A stretch of 64,000 nt of DNA. Source: Anaeramoeba flamelloides (Eukaryota; Metamonada; Anaeramoebidae). Below are positions 21,910 to 32,469 of the stretch, one piece after another. Both the position numbers and the translations under genes were made by a program. The stretch is taken from NCBI GenBank assembly GCA_027625915.1, contig JANTQA010000010.1, forward strand, positions 1,860,001-1,924,000, written 5' to 3'. Positions within the stretch are counted from its first letter, which is position 1, and each line of letters opens with the position of its first letter. The notes under the pieces are model-generated. The model was not told the DNA's origin and made no database searches. It saw only the letters and a list, made by a program, of their open reading frames with translations.

Positions 21910-24318
21910 ATGACTACAAATTCCAAAAAGTGCACCTTTTGTAGTAGTGAAGGAGTGATTGAATGTAAGGACTGCCCAGCGATATTGTGCGAAATGCATG
22001 ACACAATTCTTCATTCCTTAGCGAACAACAAAGATCACAAAAGAAAGAGGATTGGCTCTGAAGACAAACCAAAAAAACAAAAACAAAAACAAAAACAAAA
22101 ACAAAAGAACAAAAGAAAAAACAAGAAAACCAAAAAAAACAAAAAAAAACACCACCTCTGCTCTTTACATCCAAACAAACCTGTGGAATTTTATTGTTAT
22201 CAGTGTAAAAAATTCCTGTGCTCCTTATGCTTGTTCAAGTCACACCGAGATCACGCGAATGTCAAAACGATTGAAGATTTGCTTGTGCAACATTTTCTCG
22301 AAAACACCATCAACCAAAAGAAGTTGATTTCCTCTTTGGAATTTTCACAAAAAATGTATAACCAATTACAATTATTAAAGTCCAAAACAAAGCGGACCTC
22401 TGCGAGACTCCAAGACCAAATCATTCTTTCCTTTGACAATTTGTTGTCATCCATCGAAGAAAAAAAAAAAAAAATATTGGAAGATATTGGCAAAGTGCGC
22501 AGAGACAAAGAAGATCTGATCAAGGCACATTGCGAGGCTTTGAAGGAAAGCATTTCCAATTTTGAAGAATGCTTATCGGATTTTAAGAATTTTCCGTCTC
22601 CAAATCCAAGGCAGCAAGAAAAAAAAGGCAAGGAAAAGGAAAACAGCCAAGAAAAGAACAACTGGAATGAGAAAGAACATAAAAACAAAAAGGAAATGGA
22701 AAACAAAACCGAAAAGGAAAAGCAAAAAGAAAAAGAGAATGGCCAAGAAAACAAAAAGGAAAAGGAAAATGACAAAGAAAGCGACAAGGAACAGAAAAAC
22801 GACAATGCGATGGGACATAGAAACAATTTCAAAAAAGAAAAAGACAAAGACAGCAAGACACCAAAAAATACAAGCCTCCAAGACATTGTGCCAAATGAAA
22901 TTTCTTCCCAGCCCAAAAAGAAAATCAGGATCGTTCGGCATTTAATCAAAATCCAAAACTCACTTGAGGAATTGGACTACGAAAGGTTTACGCATTTCCA
23001 CGATCCCTTTGAAATATTGCAAGTGGACCTCAATCCGATCAAGATCAAGTGCCAAGAAATATCGCTGAAGAGGAAAAGGCCAAGGAAAAAAAGATCCAAG
23101 TCTCGTAGTTACCATGCACGGGAAAGGAAATCGTTTTTTGGATTAAACGCCTCGCCGACGCCTTCAATTTTATTCTCCCCACGCGACTGGAGCGACATCA
23201 GCTTCACAGACAATTTCAGCACAACGACTTACGGCTCCTCAACAAACGAATCGGAATTGTCTGACGACGAATGGTGGGAAAGGGAAGAAAATCGTGTCAA
23301 TACAAATTCCTTTTCAAATGGGATCACCTCTTTGAAAAGTGAAAGTAATATTTACAATAACAATAATAATAGCCACCATCACCATAACCATAATTACAAT
23401 AATAATAATAATAATAATAATAGCACAGATGGTAGTCGCAGCGGCGGAGAAAAACGAAGAATGAATTTGAATAAGAAAGAAGGGAAAAGAAGGTATGGTG
23501 GTGGTGGTGGTACTCGAGAAATTGGGGGAGACGGCGCAAGCAACGAAGGCAACGAGCGGTTTGATCAAATCGAATTTAATGAAAAGAAATCAAATTCAAA
23601 AAAAATCCGAGTTCTCATGTTAGTCGCACAAACCAATGAATCGTGCCGAGAAAATGTCCGCAAATCGTTGCAACGATCTGGGCTAATTGAAGAAATTAGA
23701 ATCATTAAGGCGCATAACCGAACGCCCACCTATGAAGAAATCAGGAGATACGATTGTTTGTTCGTGTATTCGTTTGATAAATTTAAAGATCCAGTGCGAA
23801 TTGGTGATTTAATTTCCATGTTTGTGGAAGCCGGAGGCGGCGTTGTCATTTCTGCAATAGAGGCCCTAAGCAGGGGCAAAGAATTCGATTTAGAGGGGAG
23901 AATCGTTACAGGCGGATTCTTACCGATCAAAAAGGCCAAATGGGAATACGACACGCGGCGGGAACTAGATAAATTTGATAAAAATCACCCCATATTAAAA
24001 GGTGTGACAAGCTTTGACGGTGGCAATTATTCTTGCCATTTGAAAGTTAAAAAAATCGAAAAGGGTGCAAACGTTGTGGCCTATTGGAGCGATGGAACAC
24101 CTCTGATCTGCGAAAAAAGGAAGAAAAAAAAATACGGGAATGTAGTAATCTTGAATTTTAACCCCCTTTCAGACGAAATCACTTATAACGATTCATACTT
24201 TTGGGTCAGCTCAACAGACGGCGCTAAAATAATGGCAAATTCAATAGAATATGTAACAAATACTTCGAAATGGAGATTTAAAAGATCTATTTCAAATTTT
24301 AATAATTATATGAATTGA
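21910..24318 (+). CDS. B-box zinc-finger/coiled-coil protein with C-terminal GATase1-like domain
   Basis: A single-exon, 802-aa protein starting at an ATG just upstream of the first zinc-finger Cys. Residues 8-48 form a B-box-type finger (CTFC, CKDCPAILC, H...H); 82-122 a second, canonical B-box (CSLHPNKPVEFYC, CKKFLCSLC, H..H). A coiled coil follows to about 220 (IEEKKKKILEDIGKV). This is the TRIM-like order without a RING. Residues ~225-560 are Lys/Glu-, Ser- and Asn-rich linker with KKIRIVRHL and an acidic SDDEWWEREE. Residues ~565-795 form a flavodoxin-like class I glutamine-amidotransferase/ThuA-like fold: KIRVLMLVAQ, YDCLFVY, EAGGGVVISAIEA, DGTPLICEKR, GNVVILNFNP. The nucleophile-elbow position lacks Cys (VVISAI), so amidotransferase activity is unlikely and a ligand- or protein-binding role is inferred. 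No membrane segment or signal peptide is seen. Confidence 0.85.
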   Translation: MTTNSKKCTFCSSEGVIECKDCPAILCEMHDTILHSLANNKDHKRKRIGSEDKPKKQKQKQKQKQKNKRKNKKTKKNKKKHHLCSLHPNKPVEFYCYQCKKFLCSLCLFKSHRDHANVKTIEDLLVQHFLENTINQKKLISSLEFSQKMYNQLQLLKSKTKRTSARLQDQIILSFDNLLSSIEEKKKKILEDIGKVRRDKEDLIKAHCEALKESISNFEECLSDFKNFPSPNPRQQEKKGKEKENSQEKNNWNEKEHKNKKEMENKTEKEKQKEKENGQENKKEKENDKESDKEQKNDNAMGHRNNFKKEKDKDSKTPKNTSLQDIVPNEISSQPKKKIRIVRHLIKIQNSLEELDYERFTHFHDPFEILQVDLNPIKIKCQEISLKRKRPRKKRSKSRSYHARERKSFFGLNASPTPSILFSPRDWSDISFTDNFSTTTYGSSTNESELSDDEWWEREENRVNTNSFSNGITSLKSESNIYNNNNNSHHHHNHNYNNNNNNNNSTDGSRSGGEKRRMNLNKKEGKRRYGGGGGTREIGGDGASNEGNERFDQIEFNEKKSNSKKIRVLMLVAQTNESCRENVRKSLQRSGLIEEIRIIKAHNRTPTYEEIRRYDCLFVYSFDKFKDPVRIGDLISMFVEAGGGVVISAIEALSRGKEFDLEGRIVTGGFLPIKKAKWEYDTRRELDKFDKNHPILKGVTSFDGGNYSCHLKVKKIEKGANVVAYWSDGTPLICEKRKKKKYGNVVILNFNPLSDEITYNDSYFWVSSTDGAKIMANSIEYVTNTSKWRFKRSISNFNNYMN

Positions 24319-24649
24319 TCTTTTATTAATTAGACGGTTTTTTTTTTTTTTTTTTTTTATATACACAAATTTTAATTGAAATATTAAAATTTTTTCAATT
24401 CAAAGATTGATCATTTTTGTAATTATTATTGTTTTTATTAAAAAATATTATAAATCCTTTTTTTTTCTTTTTTATATTTGTTTTATTTTTTTTGGCCTTT
24501 CTTAATATTTGGGTTAATAATAATGTAAGATGGAAAAATGGATGACAAAAGTAGCACAAAAGAGTTTTTAAAGAAGAATTAAAATAATACATTAAAAAAC
24601 TCTTTTTTTTTTTAACCTTGTAATGAATTACATAAAAAGAAATATTTTA
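24319..24649. other. 3' flank of the B-box gene
   Basis: Poly-T tracts and AT-rich sequence; nothing else seen up to the SINE target site. Confidence 0.4.
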
Positions 24650-25056
24650 AATAATAATATTTTTAAGAGAACCGGTATGGACACGTGGCAACACAACCCA
24701 GTATACAATCTGAAGGCCGGGGTTCTATTCCCTTAACCATTATTTCTTATTGTTTACCATTTTCTCAAATAGCCACCACGGTGTAATTTTAATTAAAAAT
24801 CGGGCTTATGCTTCTTAGAACCACTAATTCTTTGAGGAAATCGTTTGACCGAATTGAATCTTTTTGACTATTATAAAACTGAACGGAATTGGAACAAAAT
24901 CCCTCTCAATTTATGGAGCGGATCCGATTTTTGGGAGAAATGATAGCTCTCACTAGGTTCAACAATATCTCTAATTCAAATTAGGGATTCGGACAAACAG
25001 GTGGACTTTTAGTAACCACTCTTTAATGGAAAAAAAAAATAATAATAATATTTTTA
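24650..25056 (+). mobile_element. tRNA-derived SINE with 16-bp target-site duplication
   Basis: The body, 24666-25040, begins with a tRNA-like pol III promoter: a weak A box TGGACACGTGG (24678-24688) and a strong B box GGTTCTATTCC (24721-24731), one mismatch from GGTTCGANTCC, spaced as in tRNA genes. The ~300-bp body is much less AT-rich than its flanks. It ends in a short A-run and AAT repeats (25030-25040). The 16 bases AATAATAATATTTTTA occur exactly at 24650-24665 and 25041-25056. Head, body, simple-repeat tail and duplication fit a SINE moved by LINE machinery. No other copy is in this window. Confidence 0.7.
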
Positions 25057-25070
25057 TTTATTTTTTTTTT

Positions 25071-26340
25071 GAGTTACCAGCAGCGGTTAATAAAAATCTT
25101 CAATAAATTTAATAGCAAATTCAAAAACAATACGACCACCTCTTGAAATTGAAAAGTAAAGTAAAATCTGAGGAATACAAAATCAAACTTTTTTTTAATG
25201 TGTATAATTTTAGAAATCAATTATGGTTTTTTAAAAGTTTGATACATTTTTAATCATTGTTGAAAAGTTCAAAATTCAAATATAATTCTGAATTTTTCAA
25301 AATAAAATTATTTTCTTTGAATGAAGAAATAAATCTTATTACCTGTAATGGAAGTATAAACAATAACATTGAAAAAAAATAAATTGAGTTTTTAAATAAC
25401 TTCGTATAAATAATAAAGTTAATTTCAAAACAATTACAATAATTATTTTAAACTTGAAAAAAAAATATAATTTCCATATTGTAATAACAGTTTTAAACAT
25501 TTTTTGTTTTTTATTTTTAATAAAATGAGAGAAAAAAATGAAAAATATTAAATTAAAATGCTTACCTACTTTTTTTGATTGTGGTAATTTCAACTTTCAA
25601 CTTTAAGAAGTTTTTTTCTTTTTCGTTAATTATTATTCAAGATTAAGAACCCAATCTTAATTATTTTAGTGGAATTTTAATAACTCAAAGATTCAAAGAA
25701 TATAAAAATTATTTATTGGTATTTCACAAATTTTTAATATTTTCAAATAATAAAACTATTTCCTATGAAAAATTAAATTAAAAATAATTCAGAAAATCAC
25801 TATAAATTACATATTTTAATAATACTAATTACGCATTTTATCTATAGAGAATTATCGGAAAAAAAAATATTTTTTATTCTTTTAAAGTTCAAGAAATTTA
25901 ATAAATTATCCAAAAGAAAAGTAATGATCAATTTTTTTAGATCTTTATCGAATTCAAAATTTGATTTATTTTTCAATATTTAAAAAATAAGATTTAAGTT
26001 CCAGGTGATATTTGTTCATAAAAACTCTAAGAATTAATATAAGTGGTATTTTCTTATAAAATCATGAATAAATAAAAATAATGATACATTTTTTTCTTTT
26101 ACCAAATCAAGAAAACCAAACCAAATAGGATCAAGAACTAATAATTGAAAATACGAATTAAAAAAATATACTTTTTTAAAAATGATAATTCATCGTTTGA
26201 AAGTTCATAAATGAAGTTACATGTAGGGTTGAATTTTCTCCTTGTCTAAATTATTTTTTTTATTAATTTTTGGAAATAAATACTTTAGAATTACTGTATC
26301 CTTCAATACTTTTTTAAATGATTAACAGCCTGAAAGACAA
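25071..26340. mobile_element. Family P TIR element, copy 1 (left end lost)
   Basis: About 1.25 kb aligning over most of its length with 42449-43683 (for example AAATCTTCAATAAATTTAA, CTCTTGAAATTGAAAAGTAA and TTTTGAAAAGTTCAAAATTC). The family's TTAAGGG left terminus is not visible here; the SINE sits directly next to it. The minus-strand frame at 25339-25593 lies inside and is not a gene. Confidence 0.5.
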
Positions 26341-26393
26341 TTTTTTCTTTCTTCTTTTTGATAATTTAACTTTTTTAAGAAATACATCCATTT

Positions 26394-26396
<3 letters not shown>

Positions 26397-26480
<84 letters not shown>
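26397..26480. repeat. Compound (CA)n-(TA)n microsatellite
   Basis: About 31 CA units (26397-26458) run into about 11 TA units (26459-26480). The TA tract directly abuts the left terminus of the family C element at 26481. Confidence 0.9.
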
Positions 26481-27009
26481 AACTAAAATTCAAAATTTTC
26501 CATACAGCTAAAACGTTCCAAACAATCACAATAATTCAATTTCATTGAAATTGGAGATAATTTTGATTGTTTGAAAAATATGAAAATCATTTTTTTATCC
26601 AAAAGTTTTTGTTTTCATTTCATTGTTTGAATTACGTAATTTGTTTCGTTTGATCAAAATTTTTTTCAACCATTGATATTAGGTTAAAGTTTCGTTGTTC
26701 CAACTGAAGAACTCAAATAAAATTAGTTGGTAGTATCTAACCTTTGATCGATCAATTTTTCTAATATAATTTTTACAAATTTACCAATGTATTTTTTTGT
26801 TTTGTTCTATCCAAAATTTTAACACACCCATGATTTATTTGTATCGATAATTATTTATCAATTGTTTTGTGAGTATTGTAATTTATAAACAAGTGTTAAA
26901 ATTTCAATTAGTGAATGGTTCTAATTTGGTATTTATTCTTGAATTGATTAAATGAGTTTTTTTTCTCTCAAATCGAATTTTGATGTGTTAAAAATTTTGA
27001 ATTGGGGTT
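26481..27009 (-). mobile_element. TIR element, family C, copy 2 (reverse)
   Basis: Ends are AACTAAAATTCAAAATTTT at the left and TTTTGAATTGGGGTT at the right, TA on each side. It is the reverse orientation of the copy that starts seven bases later. The interior includes CTTTGATCGATCAA, the family motif. Confidence 0.6.
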
Positions 27010-27015
27010 TATATA

Positions 27016-27569
27016 AACCCCATTCCAAAAATTTGGACCAACCAATAATCCAAAATAGATAAAATAAAACTCAATTTATTCTATTTTTCCACACCTAATA
27101 TAAAAAATCACTTTTAAGGGACATCGTATCAATTTTTTAATAAGTAATCATTTTTATCCAAATTAAAGAAAAAAATATAAAAACAAATAATGAAAAATAA
27201 TGGTTTGTCCAAAAAAATGAAACTAGCTCAACAAATGAAACGAGCGGAACAAAAAATGTATTTATAAATTTGTTGAAATTTCACGAACTATTGTTGATCG
27301 ATCAAACGATAAGATACTATCAACCGATTTGTATCTGATTTTTCAATTTGAAAAACTCAACACCAAAACTCCTATCAAGCATCAAAAAAAAATTCCTGAT
27401 CTAACGAAACATATTATGTACTTTGTAAAAAAGAAATGATGACAAAAACAAAAAAAGACATTAAATGAAATATTTAGTAAAATCAAAATTATGAACAAAT
27501 TGAATGTAAAGTTGGGTATTGCTATTCTTTCAACCGTTTAAACTGTGTTTAAATTTTTGGAATTTCGTT
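27016..27569 (+). mobile_element. TIR element, family C, copy 3 (forward)
   Basis: Ends are AACCCCATTCCAAAAATT and TAAATTTTTGGAATTTCGTT, which are imperfect inverted repeats, with TA on each side. ~554 bp. The inner blocks TTGTTGATCGATCAAACG and CAACCGATTTG match the copies at 32764 and 57300. No intact frame. Confidence 0.65.
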
Positions 27570-27937
27570 TATAATACTTTAATTTCAAATTTTAAAAAGC
27601 ATTTATTATTATTATTTTCGTTTATTTTGATTTGGCAACTTGAATTTTACCAAATAAAAGTAAAAAAATTTCATTTTTATGGCTAAAAAGTTCTAATAGC
27701 CAATTGTTGACACAAAATAAAATAAAAAAAAAAACAACAAACAATTAATTAATTCTTTATTTTTTAAATGATGCTTGAATACACTCTTTTTTCACCACAA
27801 ATTTGAAAAAAAACTAAAAATGTTAAAACAATCATATTTAGTTTGAAATTTAATCGATTAGTTGTCTCAAGAAAAAAAATAATTTTAATAAAAGAGGCGA
27901 AAAAAAAAAAATAAAAAATAAATATAAATAGACAAGG
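27570..27937. other. 3' flank of LCMT1
   Basis: No gene or repeat seen; contains A-rich tracts at 27899-27913. Confidence 0.4.
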
Positions 27938-28951
27938 TTAAAGCCCAAAGATTTTAATAAATTTTTCTTGTGAAATTTGATCATTTTTTGCTGCCCATAA
28001 AACAAAATAGTGGCTCATTATCATATTCCATTCTTCTAATTCGTCGAACCACTCCAGCCGTATTACACGGCTTCTTTCTTTTTGTCCATCAACATTTTCT
28101 GGTTCCCATTTCCCTAAGGTGTCCCAAAGTAACTTCATATTTTTTACGTCTACATAATTAAACCCTATTTTTTTAAAACGTTTTATTTGCGACTCTATAC
28201 TATTATACTGTTCTATTGCTAAAAGTGGGCATCCCATTTTGCTTAAATTTGTCATCATTTGTTTCCCAAAATTGTCCAGGGGATTTGTTGGTTCATACAT
28301 CACCAAGAAAGGCAATTTGAAAGTTTCTGTAATATAGCCCAACAATTTGTCTGCCGAGTTTGGCTCCACATAAACAAGCACACACTCTGAAATGAAAAGA
28401 GTCGGTATTTCAAAATTGACGCCATGCTCTTGAAGGCTGTTATGCAAATCTTCGGTCTTCCTTAGGTCTCCACAGATCAAATGGTAATCTGGAGAATGGA
28501 GCTCTGCTCCTTTGGAGGTTTTTTTTAAAACCTTATTTGGCCATCCAACGATTGGCTCTTGCAATTTTGGTACACGCGAAATGATTCTTAACTTTTCTTG
28601 GATCGTTCGAGGGAAATCGATCTCATACCACACCAGTTTGTTCACAACTTCATTTTCTCCGCTTAGCCGCAATCTCCAAAATGTTGTGTCCTTCCCTCCT
28701 CCAAGTTGAATGATCTGGACTCCTTCGCTTGACTCTGAATTCGCATTCAGAAACTGGGAAATTAGACGATCCATCGCATGCACACGCATATAAAAGCCTC
28801 GGTTCATAATTGGCTCCACTTTTTCTTTTTTTTGAACAAAATACTGGATAAAGGGATCAGCATAATAGCCTTTTTGGACAGAAGACAATTTGCATAAGGC
28901 TGCAGAATTACCAGTTCCTCTTACAGACTCTTTGTTACTTTGGTTTTTCAT
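27938..28951 (-). CDS. LCMT1: Leucine carboxyl methyltransferase 1 (PP2A methyltransferase)
   Basis: A single-exon, 337-aa protein; human LCMT1 is 334 aa. The family transfers a methyl group from SAM to the C-terminal leucine carboxylate of the PP2A catalytic subunit, which directs B-subunit assembly, in cytosol and nucleus. Seen: RGFYMRVHAM (51-60, matching the Arg-containing SAM loop), motif I IQLGGGKDTTFWRL (81-94), YEIDFP with the ribose-binding Asp (109-114), SECVLVYV with the conserved Glu (188-195), MYEPTNPLDNFG (218-229) and the C-terminal HYFVLWAAKN. All key residues are present, so it should be active. The ATG at 28951 gives a normal-length N-terminus. No introns or odd features. 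Confidence 0.95.
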   Translation of the reverse strand: MKNQSNKESVRGTGNSAALCKLSSVQKGYYADPFIQYFVQKKEKVEPIMNRGFYMRVHAMDRLISQFLNANSESSEGVQIIQLGGGKDTTFWRLRLSGENEVVNKLVWYEIDFPRTIQEKLRIISRVPKLQEPIVGWPNKVLKKTSKGAELHSPDYHLICGDLRKTEDLHNSLQEHGVNFEIPTLFISECVLVYVEPNSADKLLGYITETFKLPFLVMYEPTNPLDNFGKQMMTNLSKMGCPLLAIEQYNSIESQIKRFKKIGFNYVDVKNMKLLWDTLGKWEPENVDGQKERSRVIRLEWFDELEEWNMIMSHYFVLWAAKNDQISQEKFIKIFGL

Positions 28952-29230
28952 TCAAGACTGTTTTGGTTTTTTTGATGTTTTGGTTTTTTGATGTTTTGGT
29001 GTATTTTAGTTTACCAAATGTGTTCTTAGTTGGTTTGGTTTTGAATAATTTTTTAATTTCACAAAAAAAGAAAAATGAAAAAATGTCATTTTGTTTTAGT
29101 TTAAAGTGAAAAATTCAGATCCAAAGGGTTTTTAAAACAGCCAACAGGAGGTTTGTCCACTTTTTATATTGTTTTATTAATTCTTCTCTTTTGAAAAATC
29201 GAGAATGCGTAAAGTGACATTATTTTTTAT
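28952..29230. other. Promoter-side flank of LCMT1
   Basis: Contains an imperfect short tandem repeat of TTTTGATGTTTTGGTTT (28970-29000) just upstream of the start codon. No other feature seen. Confidence 0.4.
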
Positions 29231-29510
29231 TTAAGGGATTAGCGTCTACAAAAAAGAAGTATTAAATTAATATATATTGTGATTGTATTTAAAGCCATAT
29301 TGGTGTACCATAGTTCAAATGTCTCTAAAAAATCGATTAGTCAAGGAGAAATTTTTATTCATCTCATCAATTAAAAATCATCTATGTATTCGTTAAAACT
29401 AAACAATTTGAGAAAAAAAAATCATTTCAATACAAATATAAAAGTTGAGTCATCAGTTATCAGACTTTAAAGTTGAAAAATACCTTCCCTAAATAATTAT
29501 AAAAATGTAT
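29231..29510. mobile_element. Family E element, copy 3 (right side missing)
   Basis: It begins TTAAGGGATTAGCGTCTAC and follows the family through AATCGATTAGTCAAGGAG and CTCATCAATTAAAAATCATC to a decayed CAGACTTTAAAGTTG. The right terminus is absent. The stretch 29511-30016 shows nothing recognisable. Confidence 0.55.
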
Positions 29511-30016
29511 TTTAGTACTGTTGTTGAAAGAAACCAATTCTGACTGTGCAAACCAGCGTTTCAAAATAAAAACCATTTTACCTTTTTTTATTTTCTTTTT
29601 CATGATGACACATACATTAAAAGATCAAAGAAATACAATAAACTCTGATTAAATATGAAATAGGTTACTTTGAGTTCTGTTATTTTAAAGTTAAGAAATT
29701 CATAAAATGAAAGATCAAATTGGAAAATTTATATCAAAGAATAGAATAAATTTTGAAAAGATGGATCATAAAAAGAACAAAAAATTTAATAACAATTATG
29801 ATAATTACTCAAAATTGTAAATAAAGTCAATTCATTATTTACAATTTACTCAAAAGATCAAGGAATTTTATATTCAAAAGTATTGGTATATTAGGCAAAC
29901 TTAGGATAATGGATTAGATATAGTCTTTAAATAAGAAGAAGTAAAATATGCTTTTTGTTTCAAAAAATAGGCTTTTGTTAGAATTAAAAAAAAAAAAAAT
30001 TTACAATTAACACATA

Positions 30017-30714
30017 AACTATTTTTCAGTTAAAGGGCCCAGTTGCAATGGGTGAAATACATATGTTTAGAGGGTTTCGCAGAGATATTAGAAGAAATAT
30101 TTTATTTTGGAAATTTTCAAAATTGAAATCATTTTTTCACATTTTTGTTTTTTTTTTTCTTTTTTTTTTAAAACTTCATTCTGTTGCAAAAAATTTTTAT
30201 TACAAGATCAATAGTCAATGGTAAAAATGTGGTATTCTAAGGTCATTGAAACCATTGAAAAGATTGTTGAGAAATCAAATTGATTTCTATTGCAATTCTA
30301 TGAAGATCTTTGATCTTGATATTTGTTTAATAAATGTGAAAAATTTTCACTTCATTTTCATTTCATTTTTCAAATAGAGACCACAAATACCAACAAACTT
30401 CTTTTGGGGGCTTGATTTCTAAAAGAAAAGTATGTAAAATGAAGTGAAAAATGTTTCATATTTATTATTCAAATACCAGTAGAAGTTCAAAACGAACATT
30501 CTTGTTTTTCTCAAGGGTTTCTAAGAATTTGAGTTTTTCAATTTTTAAGAAAAGCTATTGATTAATTAGTTTTCTTTCAGACATATATCAACAATTCTTT
30601 TATGTGTATTATTCTGTTTATTTTTTATTTGTTCTTCAAAGGTCAATTATATAAAATAATTGATATTTGAAAAAAATGTTTTTTTTTGGATTCCCCTTTG
30701 ACTGAAACAGAGTT
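30017..30714 (+). mobile_element. TIR element, family G, copy 1
   Basis: Terminal inverted repeats are AACTATTTTTCAGTTAAAGG at the left and CCCTTTGACTGAAACAGAG at the right, with TA on each side. ~700 bp. It aligns with 51722-52413 along its length, for example AAAGTATGTAAAATGAAGTG and AGACATATATCAACAATTC. No transposase frame. Confidence 0.65.
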
Positions 30715-31489
30715 TATAATTTTCTTTTATTTTTTAAAAAAATCTTAGAATCCAATCATTGTTTTTTTTTATTTGAAATAGTTGTTAAATTTTTGAAACG
30801 GGGCTTTTTGCTAACCAAATTATAATATTTATGGTGAAAAGTTGTAAGGTAATAATTTAATTTAATATACTTTTTTTTATAATTATCAACAGATCTGGAT
30901 TCTATTCTTTTGATTTTCTCAGCTTAAAATAAATTCTTATTCTATAACCTAAAATATATATTTAACATATTTCAATTTAAAGTTTATTAATTCTGACCCC
31001 ATCAAGATTATTTTTACAAATAATCTCTGAAATTTTTTAATAAAAATAACAAATGGTACCAAAAAAAAACAAAGTCGAAAATTTGAATACTATTTTTTTT
31101 CCGATAAACCTCAAATTTTTCACAAAATGAACAATTTCCAAGTACATTAATCAAATAAATCACAAATTCTTCGAAAAAGTATGATTACTTATTTTTTGTC
31201 TTTAAAAACATACCAATAAGATACTGAAAAAAATATATTTCAACCTACAAGTTTAAAAAAAAAAAAATTAAAGTCTTAAGAAATATAATTAGTTATAAGT
31301 TTTTGGTGATGTTTAATATATGTGTATATTAATATATCAAAGCAATCTTTAATTAAAAAATAAGCAAACAAAAAAATTTTTTTAAACAGAATAATTTTAT
31401 TAATATTTGAAAACAAAATAAATATAAAGTACAAATAATAATGGGTAATAATTCTCTGAATTATTGAAAAAAGCAAAATAATAACTATA

Positions 31490-31529
<40 letters not shown>

Positions 31530-31588
31530 TATTATCAAATTATTATTTTTATAAAAGATTAAATTAATTATTTATCATTTTTTACATA
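30715..31588. other. AT-rich stretch with an (AT)n microsatellite
   Basis: A short AT-dinucleotide array lies at 31494-31522. No gene seen; the minus-strand frame at 31276-31476 is Ile/Phe/Lys-rich and crosses low-complexity DNA. Confidence 0.45.
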
Positions 31589-31879
31589 TTAATCAGTGAT
31601 ATCATCTAACTGCTTTGTTTGAAAAGCAATTTGAATATCATTTTCAACTGGATTTTCAATAATAATGGTATCCATTTCAAACATTTCTTCTTCATCTTCA
31701 GATTCAAATTCCTGATCAATTTTTTCATATTCTTTTCGAAGTCTAAAAATATAAAGCAAGGAACAAAAAAATAAGAAAACTATTGCTTTAAAAATTAGAT
31801 ATTCGTATTGATATTTTCGATCGCCCAGCACAAAGCCACCAATACAAAACCATAAAACAGAAAAGCCTATAAATGACAT
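31589..31879 (-). CDS. Small two-TM protein with acidic tail
   Basis: A 96-aa frame from the ATG at 31879. Residues ~2-20 (FIGFSVLWFCIGGFVLG) and ~27-45 (LIFKAIVFLFFCSLLYIF) are hydrophobic helices joined by a short polar turn (DRKYQYEY). The tail begins RLRKEYEK and becomes strongly acidic (ESEDEEE). A helical hairpin with a charged cytosolic tail is typical of small ER or endomembrane proteins. I recognise no family. It could also be the last exon of a larger protein; no upstream exon was found. Confidence 0.5.
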   Translation of the reverse strand: MSFIGFSVLWFCIGGFVLGDRKYQYEYLIFKAIVFLFFCSLLYIFRLRKEYEKIDQEFESEDEEEMFEMDTIIIENPVENDIQIAFQTKQLDDITD

Positions 31880-32469
31880 CACGCTTCTTTGAAATTTCCT
31901 TTAGAGTTTGAAAATAGTTGTAAAACAAACAATCAAATAAATAACATTAAGAAAATGATAAAAGTATTAAATAAAGAACAAAAAGAAAAATGTTATGTTA
32001 GAATTAATGAATTATGTAAATATTAAAGAATGTAAAAAAGAGAAATTGGCGAAAGAAAGAAAAAAGATAAAAAACCTTTGAAAGAATTTAAATTATTTTT
32101 ATTATAAACATATAAAGAACTTCATTTAATTGGCTGAGAGACAACAAGATTTTTGTCTTATCAAATATTATGTTGTATTGGGAATTAAATGATTGATTAG
32201 TAATAACCATAATAATACCCCTCAGCACTAATATTATCAAGTTAAGCATTTAATCCCATTTTTTAGAAAAAATCAAAAATAATTCAAATTTTAATTCTAA
32301 ACTATTTTTTTTCAGTACATGGATAATTTTTAATTTGGTCATGTAACTGATATAATATTTTTGTACTTTAATATTTTGTTTATTTTTCTTCTTCTCTTTT
32401 CTATTTAGTAAATTTTCTTTGATTACTCCTTTCTCTCAATAAATAAATATATAAATAAATAAATTCTCA
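31880..32469. other. AT-rich non-genic stretch
   Basis: No gene or repeat family recognised. Confidence 0.4.

Noticed and set aside
22251-22949. Long minus-strand frames under the B-box gene, up to 232 aa
   Set aside because: They are antisense shadows of the Lys/Glu-rich linker (poly-Phe/Ser/Leu).
24666-24735. Possible functional tRNA gene at the head of the SINE
   Set aside because: The B box fits, but the A box is weak and I cannot form a paired acceptor stem, so it is tRNA-derived, not a tRNA.
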